From contig CM049320.1 in NCBI GenBank assembly GCA_026874595.1, positions 48,620,714-48,684,713 on the forward strand: a DNA stretch of 64,000 nucleotides. Direction: 5' to 3'. The notes under the pieces were generated by a model. That model had not been told where the DNA came from, made no database searches, and worked only from the letters and a program-made list of their open reading frames with translations. The stretch is from Sipunculus nudus. Its lineage: Eukaryota; Annelida; Sipuncula; Golfingiida; Sipunculidae. Positions 1 to 10,899 of the stretch are shown here, one piece after another (position 1 is the stretch's first letter; every line of letters starts with the position of its first letter). Both the position numbers and the translations under genes were made by a program.

Positions 1-1688
1 TAATTCATATATGAAATTCAGGTATTGGTGGCGCCACCTGCATTGACCTTTTTTGTACGGGGGTCATTGGTCATCTGTATATTAATCTATAATTTCTCAG
101 GAATAGCAGGAGCTACCATCCCCAGATTTTGTGCAATAATCTGTCACATATCAAATGTTGTGGGATTCAGCTTATTTTTTTGCTATCTTCATTTACTTAG
201 ATTTTATAGGGGAAAAATAGAAAACCTTTAAAAGTCTTCTTGTAAATGGTCCAGCCAAATTGTTCAATATTTTACAGAAATGATCCCAGAGACAAGCCCT
301 CTCAAGTTTGTTCAAATGGTTTGCATTTTATGAATTAAGTGGAGTTAAACAAATCTGAACAGTAAATCTGACATAGTTATCTCAGAAATGACAGGAGCTA
401 GCATTACCAAGTATTGTGCAAATGTTGGTCACATGACTCGTATTTGAAGTTGCAGATTTTGTGGTGCCACCTACATTGACCTGTTTTTTATGGGCAAAAA
501 CCTTATAATTTTAGCCTCTTTCAGCTTAAAATGTTAATGATGAAACTGTCAAGTTGAATCGTTCAATTTTTCAAAAGAATTTTCCTAGGACATGGTTCTT
601 TCAATCATATCAGAAAAGCTTAAGTTGGTCTTATGGCCATTATTATGTCTAACTAAAACTGAGAACTGCAAAACTATTCTTCTACAAAATTATTATAACA
701 ATTATAACTTCTGTAACATGGCACAAAATTATTCTTAGGTGGCCTTTGTTCAAGTTTTCTTGAATGATTTTTGGCAGAATTATTGGACCTTTAATAAAGG
801 AAGAACTGCATTTTTTATTAATTTAGATATTTTGATAAAAAGTTTATGAATATTTCAGCTTGAAAAAAAAGCATTTTGGCCAAAGTCGTTCAGTATGTGT
901 AAACAGATTTGCCAACAGGCCAAGATTGTGTCTGTATATTTAAATAGGTTAAGAAACTGCCAACTGTTTCAGATTTGGCAATAGATCAAGAGTTCATTCG
1001 GTGCAGCCAGATATAGGTCAAAAGTTCAATCAGTGTAGCCAAGCACAAGGCATGTGATCCCCTCATGGGTGACATGTGAACACCTCATGGGCACCATGTG
1101 ATTACCTCATGGGTGTCATGCCCCTCAGGGCTGCATCTGGAGCCAATCTATTTATAGCTTTGGCAGACTGCGAACTGTATCAGATTAGGCAACAGGTCAA
1201 AAGTTCACCCAGTCCAACCAGGTCGGGTCATGAGTTCACTCAGTGCAGTAGCCTGAGCCAGAAAATTTGTCACAGTTCATTCGGGGCAACTGCCTTTCTC
1301 ACCTAAGCCTGGTCAGCTCCATGCATCAGACTCAAGGTAAGTTTGATGTATTGGCCTGATATTATGACCTGTGTATGTGTCTTTGATGGCCTTCTTGTTC
1401 ACAAGACAGGTGTCACATCCTACAATGACTTTTGCACAGTGTGTGACTTTTGTGCCTGCTTATTTCTATAGCGGAATTTGATATATCATCATGAAATTGG
1501 GCATATTTATATCTGTCGAATAGTTTTGTCGTATACAAGACTGTTGGTGCCACCTACAATAACTTTTACACAGTGTGTGTCCCTGCTTATTTCTCAGGAG
1601 GGGTTTGATATATCAGTCTGAACTTGAGATATGTATATATCACTGATAGCTTTGTTGTATACAAGACTGGTGGTGCCAGCTACAATCA
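1..1688 (-). repeat. Palindrome-bearing interspersed repeat, inverted copy
   Basis: No gene seen. The reverse complement follows the same order of segments as 59540-60800 (GTGGTGCCACC block, GCTGCA/GAGTGAACTC block, CAACAGTTTTGCAG-like block, AACATTTGCACAA block), so both are copies of one family in opposite orientations. Confidence 0.6.
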
Positions 1689-3243
1689 TTTTTAGCTCAG
1701 CTAACTGTAAGTCAACTAAGGTATAGGAATGGCACCTGTCCGTCATCCGTCCGGCCGTCCGGGCGTCCGGCAGTCCGTTAGCAGGGCACAAATCGTAGCG
1801 GCTGGTCCTAGAAACTTCTAAGTAAAGATCCAGGGAGGTCAATAAAATCTCCTTGGAAACCTGAAATTAGGTCACTGCGACCTATATCCTCTGAGCTATG
1901 GGGCTTGAAAGTACCCCCCAGAATAGTAAAAAATTTGATACGAAACCTCCAATATCTTGATAATTAATGCATGGTTTGCCATGAATTTTGCCTTGAATAT
2001 TGACCATGACTAGTTTTGTCAGTTCCTGAAACATGGTGGGGCCACCTGTATTTTTTCCTATTTTAACGAATATTTTTCTATTTATTTACTATAAAATGAC
2101 AACAATCATGTCATTTTCTCAGCTGTGATTACATCTAGTGTCCCAACACCTGGTGTGTTTATTGATCACAAGTGAATGCCCTAAACTAATCACTCTGTCT
2201 GTATCTGTTTGTATGTCTGTCTGTCAATCCGTCTATCCACACAAATTTGTTTCCAGACGATAACTCCAGGTTGGATTGGCACACGGATTTCAAACTTGAC
2301 TATAACACATGGCCCACCACTAAAGCAAGAACCTATATGATTTAGGGGTCATGAGGTGAGTGGACAAGGTCACAGAACTCACTTAATTAAAAAGATTAAG
2401 CCATGCTTTTCATCCCAAACTTGCGCATTTAGCTGACTTGCCAGTATGGGGAGAGCATAAATTAATTTGGGGTCACAAGGTCAAAGGTCAAGGTCACAGG
2501 GGCCATCTGTTCACAAATAAGTTTCCAGATGATAACTCCAGTTTAGTGTGACATATTGGTTTCAAACTTAACTTATAAATGGCCCACCATTAAAATAAGA
2601 ACCATGTCGATTTTGGGGTCCAACGGTCAAATGTCAAGGTCACAGGACCCATTTCTTTAAAAGGAATGTGTATGCATTTGAAGCCAAACTTTTCAACGCA
2701 AACCTTCCATTTTTAAGATATTGCTAACCTACCACTAGGGGAAGATTCTGTTTGATTTTTGTGTCATAGGTCTAGGTCACAGGGTCCATTCATTCACAAA
2801 TTAGTTTATGGATGATAATTCTGCTTTGGATAGACAGACTGGCTTCAAACTTGATTTAATGATGACCAACCACATTAGTAAATTCATTTTGATTTTCAGG
2901 GTCCAGCGATCTAAGATAAGGTCACAGAAATCACATCTTTAAAAAGATTGTGGATGCACTGTAATTCAAACTTTTCATCCTGAACTTTCCAACGTTCACA
3001 CATGGCTTACTTGCCCAAAGTGAGGAAACCTGTAGAATTTGAGGTTATCTGGTCAGAGGTCAAGGTCACTTTTAAAAGATTGATACAATAACCCTAATGC
3101 TGCAAGTTCAAGGATATTAAGTTCTTAGAATTTTTGGTCACAAGGTCATTGGTTAAGGTCACAGGACTGTCATTCTAAAATATTTCTTTAAAAATATCCT
3201 TATAGACAAATTCAGCTGAGCGTCGAGACCCATGAGTCCCTAG
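1689..3243 (-). mobile_element. Interspersed repeat, inverted 1.55-kb copy
   Basis: On the minus strand it begins GGGACTCATGGGTCTCGACG and ends AGTTAGCTGAGCTAAAAA, the same termini as the copies at 12.5 and 46.1 kb. The middle is rich in AAGGTCA motifs. No gene. Confidence 0.55.
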
Positions 3244-3519
3244 TTGTGTTGTGTGCACCCATGCCAGAATTTCAGCAGTGATGTTTGTGTAATTTTTTCT
3301 TTTTCAAAATGTTTAGTACCTGCATTGTTCATATACATGAGAAGTAATGGTCCAGCATTTATGCAATATACCTGGTGTATTTCCTAATGCACAGGTTCGC
3401 ATTAGGCCTGTAGGCCTTGTTAAATTATTTAGATAATAATAAAATAGACTTTGCTTCAATATTTCAGACTAAAATACGGCCTGCTAAATATTCACTCTAA
3501 GCAACTGCGACCTCTTATT

Positions 3520-3521
3520 CG

Positions 3522-3575
<54 letters not shown>

Positions 3576-3580
3576 AAGAG
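3520..3580. repeat. (GA)n microsatellite
   Basis: GA dinucleotide run of about 25 units, with two interruptions. The region 3244-3870 has no gene; a C-rich tract (3808-3838) and (CA)n (3848-3871) follow. Confidence 0.95.
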
Positions 3581-3871
3581 AGAGAGGTCAAGGAGGCAGT
3601 TTATGTATCACTGTTATCTGAAAATTTGACGATTCTGTTAGATTTTGATCAGAATATTCAATCAGAATAAACGGAGCAGATAGGGCATTTAATTACCTAG
3701 ATTTAAAAGTTTATTACAATCTCCCAACATCAAAATTGCAAAAACAGAATTTCAGAGAAAAATTTATAAAAAAAAAGTAATAATTATATACTCATAGGTT
3801 ATCTAACCCCCCCCCCCCCCCCATCCCCCCCCCCCCACCACCACCAACAACACACACACACACACACACAG

Positions 3872-4150
3872 ACTGCGTTGCTTGATAATTATGGTAATGT
3901 TTTCGGTAAAACACTCATGGGCGAACTTGCATTTGATAACTTCAATGCGACTCACGGCGTTTTAGATCTCGCTCTCGCCACTCCAAATAAAGGTATTTGG
4001 TCTATTTTCTATATAATTATTTCAGTGTATCGGATCGGACAGATTTCTCCGCCCACATGTTTTCGGAATCTTCCCAAAGCTAGGGTTACTTTCACGAAAT
4101 CCTCATCGATAGATCTGTTAGATCCTTCGAAAATTGACATAATCACACAT
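3872..4150 (+). other. Unrecognised open stretch after (CA)n
   Basis: An open frame reads LDNYGNVFGKTLMGELAFDN and onward to about 3990, preceded by an AG after (CA)n and followed by AAAG/GTATTTGG. It could be a lone exon or chance; I recognise no family. Confidence 0.15.
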
Positions 4151-4154
4151 TTAC

Positions 4155-4318
4155 AGTTAGATATTACATTACATTACATTCACATTTATATAGCGCTCAT
4201 TAGAGCAATGAAAAATTTTAATGGCACTTCACAAAATATTCAGGAGATAAAATTTATTAATGAATAAATATTAACCAAGACTCAGTTACGTTAGTTAAAA
4301 ACTTCTTTAAACATATAT
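4155..4318 (-). mobile_element. LINE remnant, 3' end with microsatellite tail
   Basis: Minus strand: the end of the LINE split by the Gypsy element. It contains GAGCGCTATATAAATGTGAA followed by (TGTAA)n at 4161-4182, a common LINE 3' tail. Confidence 0.6.
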
Positions 4319-5201
4319 TGTTACAGATGTCTGTTACATGTGTTGTTGACACTTGATTCGTGTGGCGCGGGCGTGGCTCGTTGCTGTAGCAGCCTCGCCT
4401 GGCCGGGTGTTGCAGGTTCGGTGTTATCCGCATTGGTTGAACTCTGACGTGTAGAAACAAAGCGCTCATGCTATCTGGAACTTTCTGGGCTGGTGGCGCT
4501 CTATAAGCGCGTGTCTTGTAATGTTCTTTGGGCGTGTGTATTATGTAAAGTTGGGTTTCTCCGATTGTTCGTGAAATAGAAGTTTCTAGAATTTTCGGAT
4601 GAAAAGTTATAAATAGGGGCTGTGTTTTAGAGCCGAGGGGAGGAGAGAGAAAAATATCCCAGCGTACAAGGATGAGTCTGAGTCAGTTTGTGGACCTTTC
4701 CGATAATTGCAGCAGTTATAGATCTTCTTCTAAATATGTAACGGATTTTATATAGTCTTCAGTTTGCCTTTGGGATCACTTACAGAACTTCACTTTTGGA
4801 TTACAACAGATTGATTTTGTGATTGAATCGGACTATTATTCTCTGAGAAGATTTATGTGAAATGTTCATCTGGATTATACGTTATAAAGGACTTGTTGTC
4901 TCTGTGACAGTGGTGGTATCCAGGTACTGTACACTTTATTTATTATACTGTGTAATTGTATTGATTTGCTGTTATACTGTTTTTATACTGTGTAATTGTA
5001 TTGATTTAGTGTATTTTAATGTTAGGATTGTTTTACGAATAAATTATAATTATTTGTTAACAAAAAACCACTGACTTCTTTATTCATTCCCCTATACATT
5101 TCACGCTGCCTAGTGTTACAGAATCTGATTTTTATTTACCTCCGTAACAAAATTTATGTTCGTCACGACTACGTGATCTGTTGTTATTTGATTCCGTAAC
5201 A
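4319..5201 (+). repeat. 5' LTR of the Gypsy element
   Basis: Starts TGTTACAGATGTCTG and ends TTCCGTAACA. It has a TATAAATA box at 4608-4615 and an AATAAA at 5038-5043. It matches the 3' LTR almost throughout except for about 42 bp (around 5027-5070) missing from the 3' copy, the piece that contains AATAAA. Confidence 0.9.
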
Positions 5202-5207
5202 TAAAAT

Positions 5208-5225
5208 TGTGGGCTAGTCCGGGAG
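5208..5225 (+). other. Primer binding site, tRNA-Pro-like
   Basis: TGTGGGCTAGTCCGGGAG, six bases after the 5' LTR. It matches the tRNA-Pro-type site TGGGGGCTCGTCCGGGAT at 15 of 18 positions. The identity of the primer is inference. Confidence 0.65.
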
Positions 5226-5265
5226 GATTAATAGTTTTGAAAATTTTATTAGGCCTTGACCTAGA

Positions 5266-5435
5266 GACATTGTTTACAATACATCGTTTACAAGATAACA
5301 TATTGTTTACAATACATTGTTTACAAGATTACATATTGTTTACAATACATTGTTTACAAGATTACATATTGTTTACAATACATTGTTTACAAGATTACAT
5401 ATTGTTTACTATACATTGTTTACAGGATTTATCTC
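5266..5435 (+). repeat. 34-bp tandem repeat in the Gypsy leader
   Basis: Four to five copies of ACATTGTTTACAAGATTACA followed by TATTGTTTACAAT, between the primer site and gag. The short reading frames across it are repeat artefacts. Confidence 0.9.
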
Positions 5436-5468
5436 AGTTGTTTTTTGTTATTGTTTTAACATCTTAAC

Positions 5469-6600
5469 ATGGCAGATTTCAAACCTGAGACATTTGTTGA
5501 AGATCCCGACCCTGATCAACTTGAACAGTTGACAAAAGATCAGTTGTTGCGTTTTGGACAACACTTAGGGCTAAAAAGCGAAAAAAGCTTTGAGAAAGCC
5601 TGGTATCATTGCTAAATCATGCAATATCTAGTTAGCAAAGGTTTATTTGAAGATAGTGAAGTGGAAACATCAAGAAATGACAGCCTTGCTATGCAGTTAG
5701 AATTAAAAAAGTTAGAAATGCAACATGAGCTAGCATTAAAAGAGAAAGAAAAAGAAATAGAGTTAAAACGACTGGAGTTAGAAAGACTTAACTTAGAACA
5801 TGGCCTACATGCTTCCCCAACTCACAGTTTTGTTGTTACTAAACACATTAGACTTGTCCCATCTTTTTCAAGAAAAAGAGGTTGATAAATATTTCTTACA
5901 CTTTTAGAAGGTAGCTGAAAATTTTTAAATGGCCTAAGGAAAATTGGACTATGGTATTACAAAGTGTATTGACTGGCAAGGCCAAAGAAATTTATACAGA
6001 GCTCTTAGTAGAAGCCGCTGCTGACTATGACCAGGTTAAACGGTTAATCCTAAAAGGTTATAAGTTAGTTCCGGAGGCTTACCGCCAGAAATTCAGAAAT
6101 TGGGAAAAGCGCAAAAATCAGACCTACGTAGAATTTGCTAGGACAAAAGAGCAGTTGTTTGATCGCTGGTGTAGTTCTAATAATGTAATGAAAGATTATG
6201 ACAGTTTGCGCCAGTTGATTTTGCTTGAGGAATTTAAGCGCTGCATTAACGCAGACGTTAAAACTTTTGATGAGAAAAGTCCTGAAACACTTGACATTGC
6301 TGCTCAATTAGCTGATGATTATTCATTAACACATAAAATGTCCTTTACTAGAAAATCAAACCAGTCATTCACAAACAAGAATGTAAATCAGTATGGTCAA
6401 AAGAAGTTTAAGGCGCAGTCACCCAGTACTAGTTGTCCTGGTAGTTCAGCAAAGTCCATTGCTACACCTCAGCCCACGTCCAGTGTGTTGGAGTCCAACA
6501 AAGACCAGTCATTTTCGAAGAAAATCTGTAATTACTGCTAAAAGGAAAGTCATCTAATATCTGACTGCTGGAAACTTGCAAATAAACCAAAGGGTAAGCC
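5469..6600 (+). pseudogene. gag: Gypsy gag, broken
   Basis: Begins MADFKPETFVEDPDPDQLEQ at 5469 and breaks at a frameshift/stop at 5613. It continues in another frame from 5619 with a Glu/Lys/Leu-rich coiled coil, then stops around 5908-5937. The capsid-like part (for example YRQKFRNWEKRKNQTYVEFA) lies at 5951-6541. It ends with a zinc knuckle (C-x2-C-x4-H-x4-C) interrupted by a stop at 6539. It would package the element RNA; it cannot be made as one protein now. Confidence 0.85.
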
Positions 6601-7580
6601 TGGTTTTGTTTCAAAATCTATGCATAGCATAGTACAAGAGCCAGGCTCTTTTCATGTAAATAAGGGGTACAACTCCTTTATTGACTCTAATAAAGAGTGT
6701 GATGCTACGGAGGCCAACGTGCCGTCTGACTACAAAGAAGAATCCGTAGCTTGCGGGGTAAAAACCTCATTTGATTCCTGCGAGGAATTTAATAAGGCTA
6801 GGTCCTTTCAAGACTCCTGTGAGGAGTATCCTCTAAATAAGGCTAAGTCCTTTTATGACTCTTGCGAGAGTATTTCAAATGAGGCAAGATCCTCTTATGA
6901 CAAACAGAAGTTTTTTTTCTGCTGAGGAAAATTCCTTTGTTGACTCCCACGAGGAGTTTGATTGTAATAAGGTTGTAGATTCCTTTAGTGACTCTGAAAA
7001 AAGAGTTTATAACTGACACTATCAGTGTCAGTTCTTTGTTTGATGAAACTGAGGTAGTAGATTCTTCTCCTGACTCCGAAATGGAGTTATTTCAGCCATT
7101 CATACATGATGGTTTTGTATCACTTTCAAGTGATTTTTCAGATTCTACCCCTATTAGAATTTTGAGGGACACTGGCCAAACTCTCATGTTAGCAAACATT
7201 TTGCCATTTTCTAATAGGTCCTTTACTGGTGCACATGCACTTGTTAATGGTGTGTTTTCAGACAAGCACACTTCAGTTCCGCTTCACTGTATACATTTAT
7301 AGTCAGATTTGATTTCTTGGAATATTACTGTGGGCATAAGAACTACTTTACCCTTTAAGGGAATTCAGTTGCTACTAGACAATAATGTTGCAGGTGACAA
7401 AGTTCAGCCTGTACCAATAGTGACAGAAAAGCCATCATTTGACCAGGACACTGATCCGGAAAGTCATGAAAATCCTGGTTTGTATCCTTCGTGTGCTGTA
7501 ACTAAATCTATCGCCAAGAAAACACACATGAGGATAATGGTCCAGATAATTACACTCTGGGAGTCACTAGTCGTCTAACG
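6601..7580 (+). pseudogene. Gypsy pol: spacer and protease, broken
   Basis: An acidic linker with an internal repeat (DSCEEFNKARSF, DSCEEYPLNKAKSF, DSCESISNEARSS) is followed by the aspartic protease core ILRDTGQT at about 7159-7182. The active triad DTG is intact, but DTGQ replaces the usual DTGA/DSGA. Frame breaks occur at 6922, 7300 and 7576. It would process the polyprotein. Confidence 0.75.
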
Positions 7581-8327
7581 ACTCGCTTGTACAGGATACA
7601 ACATTTTCAAGGTCAGAACTTATCGCGGAACAGTATAAGGACCCTGAAATTTCATGTGTTTTGTTTCCCAGGGCAGTTATTAAAGATGAAATGGCACAGA
7701 ACCCAGTTTGTTTCTATGTTAAAAATGGAGTGCTTATGCGTAAATGGCGACCACCTGATGTATGCGCTGATGATGAGTGGGCCATCAAACATCAAATAGT
7801 AATGCCCAAAAGCTATCGCAATGAAATTCTGAGCATTAAAAAGCATTCTAAGCAGGTATGAATAAAACTTATCAGAAAGTTAGTACACACTTCTATTGGC
7901 CTTACCTCAGGACCGATGTTGTACAATATTGTAAATTATGCTATCCATGCCAGATGGTAGGCAAGCCCAATCAGAATCCTCCTATTCCTGCTTTCGAGGA
8001 ACCATTTAGTAGGATTATTGTTGACTGTTTTGGACCACTGCCCAAAACAAAATCTGGACATGAATACTTGCTGACAATTATGTGCGCATCTACCAGGTTC
8101 CCTGAGGCAATACCATTGCGCAAAATTAATGCAAAAGTATTGTCAAACCTCTGACTAAGTTTTTTACAACTTTTGGATTACCAAAATCCGTCCAGTCTGA
8201 CCAAGGGTCTAATTTTATGTCTGGCTTATTCCAGCAAGTTATGCTTGAGCTAGGTATAAAACAGTACAGCTCTTCGCCATTCCATCCTGAAAGTCAGGGC
8301 GCCCTCGAGCGTTTTCACCAGACATTA

Positions 8328-8485
8328 TGTTACGAAGGCACATTGTTGATGGGAAAAATCCTGGGTCGATCCGGGAGTCAAACCCAGGTCGGTGGCGCAC
8401 AAGTCCGGCGAACCAACCACTTCGCTAGCAGAGCAAGCTTCACTAGCGAGACAGTTCGGTCAGCTTTTATGTGCACCCCGTAACA
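8328..8485 (-). repeat. TRIM LTR (3' in element orientation), tRNA-like
   Basis: 158 bp. On the minus strand it has an A box-like TAGCGAAGTGG (8427-8417) and a B box GGTTTGACTCC (8384-8374), followed by a T5 run. Confidence 0.8.
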
Positions 8486-8606
8486 CATCCCCTCTTAAGA
8501 GCGTTCTGCTATCAGAACAAGACTAATTTTCCCCAGGAGTTACACTTTGGTGAGCTTATTCCCTGGGCCACAAAGTTTTATCGTCATCATGGACGAGCCC
8601 CCATTT

Positions 8607-8764
8607 TGTTACGAAGGCAAATTGTTGAGGGGAAAAATCCTGGGTCGATCCGGGAGTCGAACCCAGGTCGGTGGCGCACCAGTCCGGCGAACCAACCGCT
8701 TCGCTAGCAAAGCAAGCTTCACTAGCGAGACAGTTCGGTCCGCTTTTATGTGCACCCCGTAACA
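8607..8764 (-). repeat. TRIM LTR (5' in element orientation), tRNA-like Pol III unit
   Basis: 158 bp. On the minus strand it has TAGCGAAGCGG (A box, 8706-8696), a D-arm hairpin GCGA/TCGC, B box GGTTCGACTCC (8663-8653) inside a 5-bp T-arm stem (CTGGG/CCCGG), then TTTTT (8637-8633). The anticodon and acceptor stems do not pair, so this is tRNA-derived rather than a tRNA gene. A CATAAAAG TATA-like box lies near the LTR start. Confidence 0.8.
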
Positions 8765-9290
8765 ATTAGAAAACATGATTAGGACTTATTGTTATGACAC
8801 ACAGAAAGACTGGGATGAAAGAATCAACCTATTGCTGTGTGCTGTTAGAGAATCCTTTCAAGAGTCCTTGGGTTTCAGTCCCTTTGAACTAGTTTTCGGA
8901 CACTCAGTTCGAGGTCCATTAAAACTGCTTAAAGAAAAACTCTTGTGTGAAAATCCTAATTCTCTTAGTTTGTTGCAGTATGTCTCAGACTTTCGCACTA
9001 AACTACACAATGCTTGTGAGATTGCAAAGTCTAATCTAAAATCTGCACAAAGTTAAATGAAAACAAAGTATGACAAGCACACTGTGAGTAGGACGTTTGA
9101 GCCTGGTGAAAAGGTCCTTGCCTAACTACCTTTAACTGGCAGACCTCTGCAAGCTAGGTATTTTGGTCATACTTAGTTGACAAGAAAGTCAGTGATTTAA
9201 ATTACATACTATTAACACCAGATAGGCGTAAGAAAGAACAACTGTGCCATGTAAACATGTTGAAACCATATTTTGACAGAAATAGCACAT

Positions 9291-10315
9291 CAGATGTTGT
9301 ACATAATGTTACTGCTGTTAATTGTGTAAAAACTGACCCTGACCCAGTTAAAGTAGATACTGAGTGTAAATGTGATGTAGACATTCAGTGTGGAACAGTA
9401 CCACTAAAAAACTCAGACGTGCTTAACAGCCTGGATGCCAAACTGTCACACCTTACCGCACAACAACTACAAGACCTCAAGAACGTGCTTCGGAATTATG
9501 AACATTTGTTTAGTGACATTCCAACGCGAACTAACATATTGTGCCAGGACGTCGATGTTGGCGAGGCAAGCGCAGTCAAGCAGCATCCTTATCGACTGAA
9601 TCAGGAAAAACAAAAGTATCTACAAGATGAGGTTCATTATTTGATGGACAATGATTTCACTGAACCTAGTAACAGTTACTGGAGTTCACCATGTATTCTT
9701 GTGCCATAACCTGATGGAAGTTACCGTATGTGCACAGATTAACGAAAACTGAACTCTGTCACCAAGACTGACACGTTCCTGATTCCGAGGATTGATGATT
9801 GTATTGATAGAGTCGGTAGCTTTAGATATGTTTCAAAGTTTGACTTGCTAAAAGGATTCTGGCAAGTTCCACTGACAGAACGAGCGAAAGAAGTGTCCGC
9901 ATTTGTGACGCCGCAAGGACTATACTAGTATAAAGTTATGCCGTTTGGCATGAAGAACTCGTCAGCCACGTCCCAGCGCCTCATCCATATGGTTGTCAAG
10001 GACATTTAGGGCTGCGAGGCATATATTGATGACCTCGTCTTGTACAGCGACACCTGGGAGAGACATCTGCAAATTCTTCGAGACCTCTTCGAAAGACTCA
10101 GTGAAGCCTGTCTGACCATCAACTTAGTAAAATCTGAGTTTTGTCATGCACTAGTAACATTTTTGGGTTATATTGAAGGGCAGGGTCAAGTAAAATCTGT
10201 TAATGCTAAAATAAGTGCTATTTCTGCATTTCCTAAACCAGAAAACAAAAAGCAAATAATACGTTTTCTTAGTATGGTTGGATACTACAGGAAGTTTTGT
10301 CCAAAATTTTTCTGC
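9291..10315 (+). pseudogene. Gypsy reverse transcriptase, broken
   Basis: Seen: EVHYLMDNDFTEPSNSYWSS, then KFDLLKGFWQVPLTERAKEV, MPFGMKNSSATSQR and the catalytic AYIDDLVLYS (YxDD, about 10018-10047), then FLGY. In-frame stops lie near 9707, 9739, 9926 and 10007. Confidence 0.9.
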
Positions 10316-10328
10316 TGTAGCTTAACCT

Positions 10329-10823
10329 TTGACTAATTTGTTAAAGAAGAAACAAAAGTTTGTATGGAATGTTCAGTGTGAAAATGCATTTCAGAATTTG
10401 AAAGCAATTCTGCAAAGTTCACCAGTTTTGGTAGCTCCAGACTTTTCTGTACCTTTTAAGTTAGCTGTAGGTGCTAGTGATACTGCTGCTGGTGCTGTGC
10501 TGTTACAAGAAGGCCATGATGGCATAGATCATCCAATTTGTTATTTTTCAAGAAATGCAAACCAGAAAAACTACTCCACTATTGAAAAAGAATGTTTGGC
10601 TTTGATTATGGCATTGCAACATTTTAAAGTTCATGATACTTCATCAGTCAAGCCTATCTTTGTCTTCAGTGATCACAATCCCCTCACGTTCATGAACAAG
10701 TGTAAAAATTAAAAAAAAAAATTGTTGAGATGGAGTTTGTTTTTACAGGATTACAATCTTGAAATCAGACACATTAAAGGGAAAGACAATGTACTTGCTG
10801 ATTGCTTATCGAGATGTTTATGA
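10329..10823 (+). pseudogene. Gypsy RNase H, broken
   Basis: Contains KLAVGASDTAAGAVLLQEG, CYFSRNANQKNYSTIEKECL and FSDHNPLTFM, the usual Ty3/Gypsy RNase H landmarks. After a stop at 10711 the tail continues (LEIRHIKGKDNVLADCLSR) to a stop at 10821. It ends the pol region, about 75 bp before the 3' LTR. Confidence 0.9.
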
Positions 10824-10888
10824 AATGTTGTAAACGAGATGTTTATGTAATGTTGTAATTAAGATGGAAAACTTTCTTTTTTTCTTAC

Positions 10889-10899
10889 AGGAGGGGGAG
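10889..10899 (+). other. Polypurine tract
   Basis: AGGAGGGGGAG immediately before the 3' LTR, the expected plus-strand primer of an LTR retrotransposon. Confidence 0.85.

Larger units (their letters stand above)
8328..8764 (-). mobile_element. TRIM-like miniature LTR element with tRNA-like LTRs
   Basis: 437 bp flanked by ATTA target duplications (8324-8327, 8765-8768) and inserted antisense into the Gypsy integrase. It has two 158-bp direct repeats with TGTTACG...CGTAACA ends (seven differences, 4.4%) and a 121-bp middle with no coding capacity. On the minus strand the middle starts AAA then TGGGGGCTCGTCCATGAT (16/18 to a tRNA-Pro primer site) and ends AAGAGGGGATG (purine tract). Termini, target-site length and primer type match the host Gypsy element, so a relative of it may have mobilised this one (inference). 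Confidence 0.85.
7587..9290 (+). pseudogene. Gypsy integrase, broken and interrupted
   Basis: The zinc-binding part (His, STHFYWPYL, CKLCYPC) is at 7840-7960. The core has all three acidic residues visible: IIVDCFGPLP (8019), SVQSDQGSNF (about 8190) and HPESQGALERFHQTL (8284-8327). The miniature LTR element cuts it after 8327 and the frame resumes at 8769 (NMIRTYC). A GPY/F-like module near 9150-9180 is decayed to FGHT. It lies upstream of RT, unlike most Ty3/Gypsy elements. Confidence 0.88.

Noticed and set aside
8328-8764. tRNA genes or two independent SINEs
   Set aside because: The anticodon and acceptor stems do not pair. The pair is flanked by one shared ATTA duplication and has a primer site and purine tract, so a TRIM fits better.
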